Shown: positions 36,882 to 46,673, counted from the first letter of the stretch. The stretch: 64,000 nucleotides of DNA from Microbacteriaceae bacterium (GCA_025352325.1 JANXTR010000023.1:1-64000), one strand, 5' to 3'. Notes: generated from the letters alone by a model not told the origin. A program made the numbers and translations.

Positions 36882-37442
36882 GTGACCAACTCGATCCCCA
36901 TGCCGACCGTCCGCACGATGCTCAACAAGGTCCCGGAGGTAACCGCCGCCTTCTGGATCATCAAAGTGCTCGCGACCACCGTCGGCGAGACATTCGCCGA
37001 CATCCTCAACGTCTCGCTCGGTTTCGGCCTGACCGTCACCTCGATCGTCATGGGCGCGCTGCTGATCGGATCGCTGATCGCCCAGTTCGTGGTGCGGCGC
37101 TACCTGCCCGCGGTGTACTGGCTCGCCGTCGTGCTCATCAGCGTGGTCGGCACGCTGATGAGCGACAACCTCACCGACAACCTGACCGACAACTTTGGCG
37201 TGCCCCTGATCGTCACCGCCGTCATCTTCGCGATCGCCCTCGCGACCACCTTCATCGGCTGGTTCGCCAGCGAACGCACCCTGTCAATCCACTCGATCTT
37301 CACCACCCGCCGCGAGGCCTTCTCCTGGTTGACCGTGCTGTCGATCCGCCAGCGCCGCCAGCGCCGGGCACACGACGCCGGGATCGCGAACGACGCGCTG
37401 CTCGCCGACGGCCGCGACGCCGACCTGTCGGTGGCTCCGTGA
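36882..37442 (+). CDS. Truncated COG4705-like membrane protein
   Basis: FWIIKVLATTVGETFADILN...TLSIHSIFTTRREAFSWLTVL, then Arg-rich tail replacing the C-terminal half; GTG start. Confidence 0.65.
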   Translation: MTNSIPMPTVRTMLNKVPEVTAAFWIIKVLATTVGETFADILNVSLGFGLTVTSIVMGALLIGSLIAQFVVRRYLPAVYWLAVVLISVVGTLMSDNLTDNLTDNFGVPLIVTAVIFAIALATTFIGWFASERTLSIHSIFTTRREAFSWLTVLSIRQRRQRRAHDAGIANDALLADGRDADLSVAP

Positions 37443-38059
37443 GCCTCAACCTCAGCTCGTTCCTGCAGGGTCTCGGCCCCTGGGCGCTCGTGGTCATGGC
37501 CGCCTTCCTCATCATCGAGACCGGGCTGCTCTTCCCGTTCCTCCCCGGTGACAGCCTGATCTTCACGGTTGCGCTGCTCGCTCCGGTGCTGAACGTGCCG
37601 GTGTGGCTGGTCATGCTGGTCGCCGCTGCCGCCGCGATCACCGGTGACCAGATCGGGTTCGAGATCGGGAGACGTCGCGGTCGTCGGCTGTTCCGGCCGG
37701 ATGCCCGGGTCTTCAAAACCCGCTACCTCGAGGAGGCGGACCACTTCTTCTTCCGCTGGGGGCGCGGAGCGATCGTGCTCGCACGCTTCGTGCCGGTGGT
37801 CCGCACCTTCATCGCCCCGGCAATCGGGGCCTCGACGCTGCGGCACCGCACCTTCACGATCTGGAACGCGCTGGGCGGCATCCTGTGGGCCACGCTCCTC
37901 GGGCTCGCCGGATACTTCCTGGGCCAGATCCCCGTGGTCGCGCACAACGTCGAACTGATCGGCGTCGGCATCGTGGTCATCTCGGTCGTTCCCATCGTGA
38001 TCGCCGCCCTTGCGCGCCGCCGCCGGATAGCCTCGGAATCATCGACGCCCTCACCCTGA
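37439..38059 (+). CDS. DedA family membrane protein
   Basis: FPFLPGDSLIF, GDQIGFEIGRRRGRRLF, ARFVPVVRTFIAPAIGAS. Confidence 0.9.
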   Translation: MSLNLSSFLQGLGPWALVVMAAFLIIETGLLFPFLPGDSLIFTVALLAPVLNVPVWLVMLVAAAAAITGDQIGFEIGRRRGRRLFRPDARVFKTRYLEEADHFFFRWGRGAIVLARFVPVVRTFIAPAIGASTLRHRTFTIWNALGGILWATLLGLAGYFLGQIPVVAHNVELIGVGIVVISVVPIVIAALARRRRIASESSTPSP

Positions 38060-38082
38060 TCCGGACCCTCCTCGCCGTCGCC

Positions 38083-38787
38083 GTGCTCATGGCGGTGACG
38101 TTCGGTGTCCTGACCGCGGTCCGGGCTCCGCACCCGGTCGCGCCGCTCGGGGCGATCCTGCGCGGCCTGGTGCAGCTCGCGATCATCAGCGTGATCCTGA
38201 GCGGGGTGATCACGAATCCGGCTTGGGTCAGCCTGGCCTTGCTCGTGATGTTCTCGGTCGCGACGATCACGGCGACCCGGCGCATCGGCTGGAGCCGCCC
38301 TCATCTCGGGATGGTCGTGCTCGCCATGGGAGCCGGGGTGCTCGTCACGCTCGGCATCGTCTTCGCGACCGGCGCCATCGATTTCACGGCTCGCTACGCC
38401 CTGGCGATCGGCGGCATCGTCATCGGCAACTCGATGTCGATCGCCACGATCGGCGGCCGGCGTCTGCTCGAATCGGTCGATGACCGCTGGGACGATGTGG
38501 AGGGCTGGCTCGCGATCGGTGCGACCCCGCGGCAGTCGACCCTCGCACTCGCGAAGCAGGCGATCTATTCGGCGCTCATCCCGACCACCGACCAGACCCG
38601 GACGACCGGGCTCGTCACACTGCCGGGCGCATTCGTCGGCGCGATCTTCGGCGGGGTGTCGCCGCTCGAGGCGGGACGCTTCCAGATCGTGGTTCTCGCC
38701 GCGATCATGGCGGCGGGGGCGATCACTGCGTCGATGCTCGTCTCCGCGCTGGCGCCGATCGCGCAGCGACCCGCGAAGCTGCGGTAG
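38083..38787 (+). CDS. FetB/UPF0014-type ABC transporter permease (start uncertain)
   Basis: RGLVQLAIISVIL, ARYALAIGGIVIGNSMS, GLVTLPGAFVGAIFGGVSPLEAGRFQI. Confidence 0.8.
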   Translation: MLMAVTFGVLTAVRAPHPVAPLGAILRGLVQLAIISVILSGVITNPAWVSLALLVMFSVATITATRRIGWSRPHLGMVVLAMGAGVLVTLGIVFATGAIDFTARYALAIGGIVIGNSMSIATIGGRRLLESVDDRWDDVEGWLAIGATPRQSTLALAKQAIYSALIPTTDQTRTTGLVTLPGAFVGAIFGGVSPLEAGRFQIVVLAAIMAAGAITASMLVSALAPIAQRPAKLR

Positions 38788-38804
38788 GTCCGGGGCGCGG
38801 GCCG

Positions 38805-39581
38805 TCAGCGCGGATTGCTCGCGTCGACCCCGTCGAAGGTCAGGGGGTAGTTGCCGAGCCAGGTCCACCGATCGACAGGCCAGGTGATCACAAAGGCCTT
38901 GCCGACGACATCCGATATCGGCACGAATCCCTTCGTCGGCAGCGACTGGTGGTAGCGCGAATCCTCGGAGTTGTTGCGGTTGTCGCCCATCATCCAGAGC
39001 TCACCGGCCGGCACGGTGACGTCGAAGTCGACGTACGACGCGCGTGTGACACCCGCGGGCAGGTGCACATAAGGCTCATCGATCGGGATGCCGTTCACCG
39101 TCATGCGCCCGTCGGCCGTGCAGCAGGCGATATGGTCGCCCGGCAGACCGATCACCCGCTTGATGAGGTGATCGCTGCTGGCTGAGGGGGTGAGCCCGAT
39201 GAAGTCCAGGGCGTCCTCGATCAAGCCGGGCAGGCCGGCGGGTCGAGGCGTCGCCGGCTGCTCGTTCAGCCATCCGCCGGGATCGGTGAACACGATCACG
39301 TCGCCGCGCGCCACCGGGGTCAGTCGCGGCTCCAGCTCGTTGACGAGCACCCGGTCGTTGACCATGAGCGTGTTCTCCATCGACTCCGAGGGAATGTAAA
39401 ACGAGCGCACCAGGAGGGTCTTGACCAGGAACGAGATCACGATCGCCGCCAGCAGGATGAACAGGATGTCGCGGGCGAACACCAGCGCGGAACGCGACCG
39501 CCGACGCGGGCTCGCGTCGGTCGGCGACACGTTCGCGCCCCCGGCGCGCGCCGCGACATCCGGCTGCTGATCCTGATCCAC
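38805..39581 (-). CDS. lepB: Signal peptidase I
   Basis: FYIPSESMENTL catalytic Ser, GDVIVF, LIKRVIGLPGD, MMGDNRNNSEDSRY. Confidence 0.94.
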   Translation of the reverse strand: MDQDQQPDVAARAGGANVSPTDASPRRRSRSALVFARDILFILLAAIVISFLVKTLLVRSFYIPSESMENTLMVNDRVLVNELEPRLTPVARGDVIVFTDPGGWLNEQPATPRPAGLPGLIEDALDFIGLTPSASSDHLIKRVIGLPGDHIACCTADGRMTVNGIPIDEPYVHLPAGVTRASYVDFDVTVPAGELWMMGDNRNNSEDSRYHQSLPTKGFVPISDVVGKAFVITWPVDRWTWLGNYPLTFDGVDASNPR

Positions 39582-39642
39582 GCCCGGACAGTATCAGCCC
39601 CGGCCGCCTGAATGCCGCGTGCGCGACCCGCAGAATGGTGTC

Positions 39643-40797
39643 ATGCGTCTGGCGATCCTCGGAGCGATCCTGCTCGTTCTCGGGTTCCTCGCGATCGCGA
39701 CCGGCATGCTGCCCCCCGCGGAGGCCGCGGCCGTCGGTGACCGCGTCTGGCCGATCCTGCTCTTCGCTGTCGCGATCACCGTGGTGGCCGAGCTGGCGGC
39801 CGAGGCCGGCGTCTTCGCCGCCGTGGCGGAGCGCACCGCCCGAGCAGCCCGTGGCCGCGCCTGGCTGCTCTGGATCTTCGTGGTTCTCATCGCGGTCGTC
39901 AGTACCGCCTTCCTGAGCCTCGACACCACCGCCGTGCTCCTCACCCCGGTGGTCGTGCTGGTCGCGCGGGCGAACGGGCTGCCGCCGCTCCCGTTCGCGC
40001 TCACGACCGTCTGGCTCGCCAACACGGCCTCGCTGATCTTGCCGGTGTCGAACCTCACGAACCTGCTCGCCCTGCATGCGCTCGGCTTCGCGGACCCCGC
40101 GCGATTCGTGGCCCTCATGGCGGTTCCGGCGATCATCGCGATCGTGGTGCCATGCGTCATCCTGTTCCTGATCTACCGGCGCTCGTTCGCCGCGCGTTTC
40201 GAACCAAAGCCGGCGACGGCGCCCGCTGACCCGGTGCTGTTCTGGTTCAGCTCGGCGATCCTGATCGTGCTGCTCCCCCTGCTCGTGACGGGGCTGCCGG
40301 TGTGGATCCCCGCGAGCGCGGCCGCCGTACTGCTCGCCGCCGTGTTCTCGTTCCGCCGCCGCAGCGCCCTGCGTTTCGGGCTGCTGCCCTGGCAACTGGT
40401 GATCTTCGCGTGCGGCCTCTTCCTTGTGGTGGAGGCCGGCCACTCGCTCGGGTTGACCGTCGTGCTCGCTCAGGTCGCCGGGTCCGGGAACGATCTCGGC
40501 CCGCTGCTGCGACTGTCCCTCAGCGGGATGCTGGGCGCCAACGTCGTCGACAACCTGCCCGCCTACCTGGCGCTCGAGCCGGTTGCGGGGTCGCCTGTGC
40601 GCCTTGCGGCGCTGCTGATCGGGGTCAACGCCGGACCGCTGATCACGCCGTGGGCGTCCCTCGCGACGCTCCTCTGGCACTCACGGCTGCAGACACTCGG
40701 CGTGGAGGTGCGCTGGTCGCGGTACCTGCTGCTCGGGCTCGTGGCGGCGCCGCTCACCGTCGTGCTGGCGACGATCGGGCTGGCGCTGACGCACTAA
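39643..40797 (+). CDS. SLC13/ArsB-type permease
   Basis: STAFLSLDTTAVLLTPVVV, NTASLILPVSNLTNLL, ANVVDNLPAYLAL. Confidence 0.82.
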   Translation: MRLAILGAILLVLGFLAIATGMLPPAEAAAVGDRVWPILLFAVAITVVAELAAEAGVFAAVAERTARAARGRAWLLWIFVVLIAVVSTAFLSLDTTAVLLTPVVVLVARANGLPPLPFALTTVWLANTASLILPVSNLTNLLALHALGFADPARFVALMAVPAIIAIVVPCVILFLIYRRSFAARFEPKPATAPADPVLFWFSSAILIVLLPLLVTGLPVWIPASAAAVLLAAVFSFRRRSALRFGLLPWQLVIFACGLFLVVEAGHSLGLTVVLAQVAGSGNDLGPLLRLSLSGMLGANVVDNLPAYLALEPVAGSPVRLAALLIGVNAGPLITPWASLATLLWHSRLQTLGVEVRWSRYLLLGLVAAPLTVVLATIGLALTH

Positions 40798-40841
40798 CGG
40801 CCTCTCCTCCGCAGGCCCGGAATCGCAGAGATCTGGTACTT

Positions 40842-40857
40842 TCGAACATACGTTCGA
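40842..40857. promoter_or_regulatory. LexA SOS box TCGAAC-ATAC-GTTCGA
   Basis: Perfect inverted repeat matching actinobacterial CGAACRNRYGTTYG consensus. Confidence 0.8.
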
Positions 40858-41460
40858 TGCCGAAGAATGGGGGAATGGCCTTCTCCGATACCGCGCTCAC
40901 TGTGTTGACCACGGCGACGCGTACCCTCGAGGCGATCCGCTTCAACGGGCTCGCTTCGATGTCGGATGGTGTGTTGCTCGAGTCGATCGGGCGGTCGGCC
41001 CAGCACGAACGCCTCGCGCGGGCACACTCGGCGACGCTCGCCGGCGAACTTCTGCGCCGCTCCGCCCCAAAACTCGGGCACGACAGGCTCGCCCAGAGAC
41101 TTGGCCACCGCACCCCCAGAAGCTCATCCAGGCCACCACGGGAGGCACCTCGCGCGACGTGGCGCGGGCTATTCGCGTGGGTGGGCTCCCGCAGTCTCAC
41201 CCCTGGCTGGACTCGGTGACCGCACCGATCGCCGACGGTTCCGTGTCGATTGACGCGGCCGATGCGATCCGTGCAGGGCTCGGGCAGCCGGGCGACGGGG
41301 TTCCCGCGTCCGCGGCACGACCACCGAACGCGACCATGGCGCCCGCACCGGCCACGGACGGCTCCAGGGCAGTCAACTGCCGGTCTCGATCGAGACCATC
41401 GAACGGCTCACCTGCACCCAGGGCACCCTCCTCGTTGTTACAACGTCGCCCTGAGAGAAC
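40857..41460 (+). pseudogene. Frameshifted DUF222 / 13E12-family HNH endonuclease remnant
   Basis: Homology-like segments in three frames: ...ATLAGELLRRSAPKLGHDRLAQRLGHRTP / PQKLIQATTGGTSRDVARAIRVGGLPQSHPWLDSVTAPIADGSVSIDAADAIRAGLG / TGHGRLQGSQLPVSIETIERLTCTQGTLLVV. Confidence 0.75.
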
Positions 41461-41642
41461 TGCTCGCCGGATATCGCGGTAGTCCTCCGGGCTGCTCAGC
41501 GGGCAGGAGGCCGTCGGCCGCGCTGCTCGCCCGGGAGGGGATTGCTGCTCGCCCGGGCCGAACGCACCCGGGTATCCGGCGCCGCCGGGCGTAGTCTCAG
41601 AGCACAGGGTCACCGTGACTCTCCCAATGGCAGGAGCACCCC

Positions 41643-41789
41643 ATGGCCGAAAAATCCGCCCGCAAGAACACCCCGAAGACCGCCGCGACGAAGAGCCTCA
41701 AAGAGAAGCGCGTCGACAAGCAGAACAAGAAGGCCAGCAATGAACGCAGCAACAACACCGACGCCGTGACCCGCGCCGCCAACAAGTAG
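41643..41789 (+). CDS. 48-aa highly basic small protein
   Basis: MAEKSARKNTPKTAATKSLKEKRVDKQNKKASNERSNNTDAVTRAANK*; below ORF-track cutoff; AGGAG about 7 nt upstream. Confidence 0.7.
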   Translation: MAEKSARKNTPKTAATKSLKEKRVDKQNKKASNERSNNTDAVTRAANK

Positions 41790-41808
41790 CGCTCGCCCGG
41801 GTCCGGCA

Positions 41809-41830
41809 CGCTGAGCGGGCCCGCTCAGCG
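41809..41830. terminator. 22-bp perfect palindrome, probable bidirectional terminator
   Basis: CGCTGAGCGGGCCCGCTCAGCG between convergent genes. Confidence 0.65.
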
Positions 41831-42289
41831 ATCGACGCGGACCAGCCGCACGAAGCGCACGACCAGGTCGCTCGACCCCGGCGCGAGCGCGATCCGCAGC
41901 CTCGGGGAAATTACGCAGCCTCCCGCCGCCGCCGCCGCCATCGAGGGTTCGACCAAACCCGAGGTGCCGACCAGGCTCGAGTGGCCCACCGAGCCCGAGC
42001 CCGAGCCCGAGCTGGCGCGGGCGCCAGCGCCCAAGGCCAAGCCCGAGCCGGCGAGAGCCCCGCTCGGCAGGGCGACGGCCGCCGTCATCCACGTCCCGCT
42101 GTCGGCCAGCGGAACCCGCGTGAGGGCCACGACGGCCACCACGAGCAGTGCAGAGTTCCGCGCGAGCGTGTAGAGCGCCGAGGTGCGGCCCTGCCCCGAT
42201 CCCCGGCGGACGGCGGCCACGGAGAACCCGAAGCTCACCCCCGCGCTGAGGAGGGTGATGACGGCGGTGACCCACAATGCGACGGACAT
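41825..42289 (-). CDS. Small membrane protein with low-complexity C-terminus
   Basis: MSVALWVTAVITLLSAGVSFGFSVAAVRRG... two TM then Gly/Ser/Ala-rich segment. Confidence 0.5.
   Translation of the reverse strand: MSVALWVTAVITLLSAGVSFGFSVAAVRRGSGQGRTSALYTLARNSALLVVAVVALTRVPLADSGTWMTAAVALPSGALAGSGLALGAGARASSGSGSGSVGHSSLVGTSGLVEPSMAAAAAGGCVISPRLRIALAPGSSDLVVRFVRLVRVDR
41991..42014. repeat. Hexanucleotide repeat GAGCCC, about 4 copies
   Basis: gagccc x3 + gagctg. Confidence 0.85.
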
Positions 42290-42305
42290 GGATCGATCGT
42301 CGGCG

Positions 42306-44393
42306 TTACGAGCCCGAGCGCTTGGCTTTTTGCTTGGCCAGCGCCTTCTCCTCGACCGGAGCCGTGCCGTTCTTGCGCTGCTCGGCGTAGTACGCGCGCG
42401 CCTCATCCTGCCGTTCGCGCTCGGCACCTGAGGCGATCGGCGCCCGCAGGTGCTCCGGCGCGAACTGGAAGGCATCCGTCAGCGCGACCGCATGCGGCCG
42501 CAGACGCGGTAGCAGCCGATCGTCAATGTAGTCGGTGATGGCCTCCGCACGCGAGGCCGAGAGGCGCCCGTTGATGAGGTACCAGGCGAGGTGCTTCTCG
42601 ATCAGCGTGAAGCCGAACAGGTCTCGCAGCCAGGTGAGCACCTGCTTGTTGCCCGCGTGCTCGATGGTGCCGAGCCGCTCCGAGAACGCCTCCCACTCGA
42701 GCAGTTCCGCGTGCGCGTATGCGGCCTCGATCAGCTCGTTCTGGTTGTCGTTGAAGAGCTTCGCGGCAGCCTCGGGCGCGAGGGAGCCGGCGTTCTTGAG
42801 CCGGCCCGCGACGGCCGCGACCATGGTCTCGACGCGATCCGTGAGCAGCTGGCGCTGGGCGGCTTGGCCACGCACGTTGCCGATCGAGCGGGCCGTCGAG
42901 CCGAAGTCGCCAATCTTCTGACCGAGCGCGCGGAGGCCGCTGCGGCTCACGACCTGGCCGGCCTGCTGGCCCGCATAGGCGGCGATGGCGGCGGCATCCG
43001 GCTTGGCCAGACGACGGGCGTAGTCGGTGAGCAGGCGCTTCGCGACGAGCTGCAGCAGCACGTTGTTGTCGCCCTCGAAGGTCGTGTAGATGTCGAGGTC
43101 GGCGTGCAGCTGGGTGAATCGGTTCTCGGCCAGGAAGCCGGCGCCGCCGCAGGCCTCGCGAGCCGCCTGGATCGTGTCGAGCGCCGACCAGGTGCTGAAG
43201 GGCTTGAGCGAGGCGGCCAGGGTCTCGAGATCCTGCCGGTCCTCGTCAGTGTCGTGCTCGCCCGAGAACACCCCGTGGAACTTCTCGAGCAGCTGGTCGT
43301 GCGCGAACGACATCGCGTACGTCGTCGCCAGGCGCGGCAGGAGCCGACGTTGGTGGCGCTGGTAGTCGAGCAGCACGACCTCGCCATCGCCGATCCCATC
43401 GGCGAACTGGCGACGCTCGGCGGCGTAGCGGATAGCGATCGTCAGGGCGAGCTTGGACGCCACGGTCGCGGCGCCATCCAGCGAGACTCGACCTTGCACG
43501 AGCGTGCCGACCATGGTGAAGAAGCGGCGGCCGGGGCTGGCGATCGGCGAGCTGTACAGGCCGTTTTCGTCCACATCGCCGTAGCGGTTGAGCAGATTGG
43601 TGCGCGGAATGCGGACGCCGGTGAAGTGCAGGCGACCATTGTCGATGCCGTTCAGTCCGCCCTTGAGCCCGTCGTCCTCGCCGCCGACACCCGGCAGGAA
43701 GTCGACGCCGTCGCGGATCGGGACGAAGAAGGCGTGCACGCCGTGGTTGATGCCACCGACGATGAGCTGCGCGAAGACGACGGCCGCCTGGCCGTCCTTC
43801 GCGGCATTGCCGAGGTAGTCCTTCCAGGCGGCGCGGAACGGAGTGTCGATGACGAACTCGTCCGCGGCCTTGTCGAAGGTGGCCGTGGTGCCGATCGCGG
43901 CGACATCCGAACCGTGTCCGGTCTCGGTCATCGCGAACGCGCCGGGCGTCGCGAGGCTCATGATGCCGGGCAGAAACTGCGCGTGGGCGCGCTGGGTGCC
44001 GAGGTGCATGACGGCGGCGCCGAAGAGCCCCCACTGCACACCGGACTTGATCTGCATCGACGGGTCGCCGATGACGAGCTCCTCGAAGGAGGCGATGTTG
44101 CCGCCGTGATCCTCTTCGCCGCCGAGCGACTTCGGGAACGCGCGGTGCACGACGCCCTCCTCGGCGAGGCGCTTCAGCTGACCGGATGCCCGCAGCCGGT
44201 GCTCGGCCATCGTCGCGCCGGGGACGTAGTGGAACTCCTCGCGCTTCAGCAGCTCCCGGGAATGCTTGCGGGCCTCGCCCCAGCGGGCAAAGAGCACCTC
44301 GGCGAGCGCGGTCGGATCCACCCGCATGCCGTCCTGCGGGACGGAGGAGGATGCGGCGCCGGATGCGGCGGAAAGTTTGATGGTGTCGGTCAT
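42306..44393 (-). CDS. Acyl-CoA dehydrogenase/oxidase family protein
   Basis: TETGHGSDVAAIGTTATFD, GGINHGVHAFFVPIRD, EACGGAGFLAENRFTQLHADLDIYTTFEGDNNVLLQLVAKRLL. Confidence 0.92.
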   Translation of the reverse strand: MTDTIKLSAASGAASSSVPQDGMRVDPTALAEVLFARWGEARKHSRELLKREEFHYVPGATMAEHRLRASGQLKRLAEEGVVHRAFPKSLGGEEDHGGNIASFEELVIGDPSMQIKSGVQWGLFGAAVMHLGTQRAHAQFLPGIMSLATPGAFAMTETGHGSDVAAIGTTATFDKAADEFVIDTPFRAAWKDYLGNAAKDGQAAVVFAQLIVGGINHGVHAFFVPIRDGVDFLPGVGGEDDGLKGGLNGIDNGRLHFTGVRIPRTNLLNRYGDVDENGLYSSPIASPGRRFFTMVGTLVQGRVSLDGAATVASKLALTIAIRYAAERRQFADGIGDGEVVLLDYQRHQRRLLPRLATTYAMSFAHDQLLEKFHGVFSGEHDTDEDRQDLETLAASLKPFSTWSALDTIQAAREACGGAGFLAENRFTQLHADLDIYTTFEGDNNVLLQLVAKRLLTDYARRLAKPDAAAIAAYAGQQAGQVVSRSGLRALGQKIGDFGSTARSIGNVRGQAAQRQLLTDRVETMVAAVAGRLKNAGSLAPEAAAKLFNDNQNELIEAAYAHAELLEWEAFSERLGTIEHAGNKQVLTWLRDLFGFTLIEKHLAWYLINGRLSASRAEAITDYIDDRLLPRLRPHAVALTDAFQFAPEHLRAPIASGAERERQDEARAYYAEQRKNGTAPVEEKALAKQKAKRSGS

Positions 44394-44586
44394 GGCGAAC
44401 TCCTGAAGACTCGTGTTCAGCACGTTACGCCCGTCAGTGATGTGTCACTGAGTCGTTGCGCATGGTCACGATGGGGGTCGCCCGAGCGGCCTCGGTCGTT
44501 GGTGGAACCCTACAAAACCTGCAGATGGGCTGTGTGGGGTTCGGCTACAGGCCGCTCGCGGCCGCCCCGAAGGTCATGGAGAAAAA

Positions 44587-45018
44587 CTACCGGCCGTCGG
44601 CCCAGCGGCCCCCGCCCGAGGAGCCGATGATGTCGAGGAGGGCGTCCCGGAGGCCCGGCAGGTCGTCAACCTCGGGGAAGAGCTCCGCCTCGATGCTCCT
44701 GGCGCGCGCGAAGACCGCGGCTCCGGATGCTGTGCGTTCCACCACCCGGCGGCGGCGGTCGGCCGCATCCGGGTGCCGCTCGATGAAGCCCTCGCGTTCG
44801 AGCCGTTCGATCGTGCGCGACATCGTCTGCGCCTCGACCCGGGCGAGCCCCGCGAGTTCGACCTGTGTGGCCGGGCCGCCGTCGACCAGGTGCAGCACGA
44901 TCAGGCCGGCGTGGCTGAGCCCCAGGGCGGTCAGCGCCTCGAGCCAGGCATGCTCGACCAGGCGGGATGCCGTGGACAGCAGTCGGCCCGTCGGCCAGTC
45001 GCGCATCCCGTCGCTCAC
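44587..45018 (-). CDS. MarR family transcriptional regulator
   Basis: TQVELAGLARVEAQTMSRTIERLEREGFIERHPDAADRRRRVV. Confidence 0.9.
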   Translation of the reverse strand: MSDGMRDWPTGRLLSTASRLVEHAWLEALTALGLSHAGLIVLHLVDGGPATQVELAGLARVEAQTMSRTIERLEREGFIERHPDAADRRRRVVERTASGAAVFARARSIEAELFPEVDDLPGLRDALLDIIGSSGGGRWADGR

Positions 45019-45048
45019 GCATTCGAGGCTAGTGCTAGTTTCTAAAGA

Positions 45049-45060
45049 TCAGCCGGCTGA
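45049..45060. promoter_or_regulatory. 12-bp palindrome TCAGCCGGCTGA, candidate MarR operator
   Basis: Perfect palindrome between divergent marR-type and MFS genes. Confidence 0.4.
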
Positions 45061-45077
45061 CTAATTCGGGAGTTCGT

Positions 45078-46673
45078 ATGACCACCGCCGCACGCATGCC
45101 CGCCTCCGCCCGGCGCCGCTGGATCGGCCTCATCGTCATCAGTATCGCCGTCGCCCTGATCATCGTGGACTCGACGATCGTCAACGTCGCCATCCCGTCG
45201 ATCGTCAAAGAGCTCGACATCACCTCGACGCAGGTGCAGTGGGTGCAGGAGAGCTACACGTTGGTCTTCGCCTCGCTGCTGCTTGTCTGGGGCACGCTCG
45301 CCGACCGGATCGGCCGCCGCCGACTGCTGATCATCGGCCTCGCCCTCTTCGGGCTGGCCAGCATCGCGGCTGCCCTCGCCCCCACCGGCGACTTCCTCAT
45401 CGGGGCTCGGGTCGCGCAGGGCATCGGCGGCGCGATGCTGCTGCCCACCACGCTGTCGCTGATCAACGCGACCTTCCGCGGGCGTGAGCGCGGCATCGCG
45501 TTCGCCGTCTGGGGCTCGACGATCGGCGGGATGGCGGCCGTCGGTCCGCTGCTGGGCGGCTGGCTCACCACCTACTTCTCGTGGCGCTGGGCCTTCGGGA
45601 TCAACGTGCCCCTCGGCATCCTGCTCATCATCAGTGCCCTGCTGTTCGTCGCTGAATCGAAGGCCCCGCAGGCCGGGCGAGTGGATCTGGTGGGCGCCGC
45701 GATCTCGGTCGTCCTGTTCGCCTCGCTCGTCTTCGGACTTATCGAGGGGCGCACATACGGCTGGTGGCTGAGCGACACTCCCCCGTCGTTCTGGAAGCTC
45801 GACGTCTCGCCGATCCCGTTCGCCTTCGCGCTCGCGCTGATCTCGATCGTCGCGTTCGTCGCCTGGGGACTGCATCGGCAGCGCATCGGCATGAGCACTC
45901 TGATCGCGTTCTCGCTGTTTCGGATCGCGTCGTTCCGCAACGGCAACCTGGCCGCGATGGTGGTGGCGCTCGGGGAGTTCGGAATCATCCTGTCGCTCCC
46001 GCTGTGGCTGCAGAATGTGCTCGGCTACGACGCCCTGCAGACCGGGTTCGTGCTGCTCGCCCTCGCGATCGGCTCGTTCGCGGCATCCGGATTCGCGGGC
46101 GCGTTCAGCGGACGGATCGCGCCGGTCTGGGTCGTGCGCGCCGGCATCGCCCTGGAGATCATTGGGCTCGTCATCACCGGGCTCGTCATCTCGACCGACA
46201 CCCCGTGGGGCGCCATCGTGGCCGGGCTCTTCGTCTACGGGATGGGGGTCGGGCTGGCGACGGCGCAGCTGACTGGAGTGGTGCTCGTGGATGTCCCGGT
46301 CGAGCAGAGCGGGGCCGCCTCGGGCACGCAGTCCACGGCTCGGCAGGTCGGCTCGGCGCTCGGGATCGCGATCCTCGGCACGATCCTGTTCAGCACCCTC
46401 GGCACGCAGTTCGCCGACAGGCTGCCCTCGTCGATCCCCGCCGCGACGCAGACGCAGCTCGTGAACACCGTCGTGGACTCGGCGGGGGCGGCGATCCCCG
46501 CGCTGGTGAAGCAATCGCCGGCCGTCGGCAAGCTCGCCGAGGAGGCATTCAGCGAGGCGACGAAACTCTCCGCGTTCTCGGCGGCCGGGTTCCTGACGCT
46601 CGGGCTGCTGGCGACGATCTCGCTGGGGTCGGGGCGCAAGGAGGACGAGCCCGCCGTCTTGCCGGTCGAGTAG
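45078..46673 (+). CDS. MFS drug transporter (EmrB/QacA type)
   Basis: LIIVDSTIVNVAIPSIVKELD, LADRIGRRRLLIIG; divergent from MarR. Confidence 0.93.
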   Translation: MTTAARMPASARRRWIGLIVISIAVALIIVDSTIVNVAIPSIVKELDITSTQVQWVQESYTLVFASLLLVWGTLADRIGRRRLLIIGLALFGLASIAAALAPTGDFLIGARVAQGIGGAMLLPTTLSLINATFRGRERGIAFAVWGSTIGGMAAVGPLLGGWLTTYFSWRWAFGINVPLGILLIISALLFVAESKAPQAGRVDLVGAAISVVLFASLVFGLIEGRTYGWWLSDTPPSFWKLDVSPIPFAFALALISIVAFVAWGLHRQRIGMSTLIAFSLFRIASFRNGNLAAMVVALGEFGIILSLPLWLQNVLGYDALQTGFVLLALAIGSFAASGFAGAFSGRIAPVWVVRAGIALEIIGLVITGLVISTDTPWGAIVAGLFVYGMGVGLATAQLTGVVLVDVPVEQSGAASGTQSTARQVGSALGIAILGTILFSTLGTQFADRLPSSIPAATQTQLVNTVVDSAGAAIPALVKQSPAVGKLAEEAFSEATKLSAFSAAGFLTLGLLATISLGSGRKEDEPAVLPVE

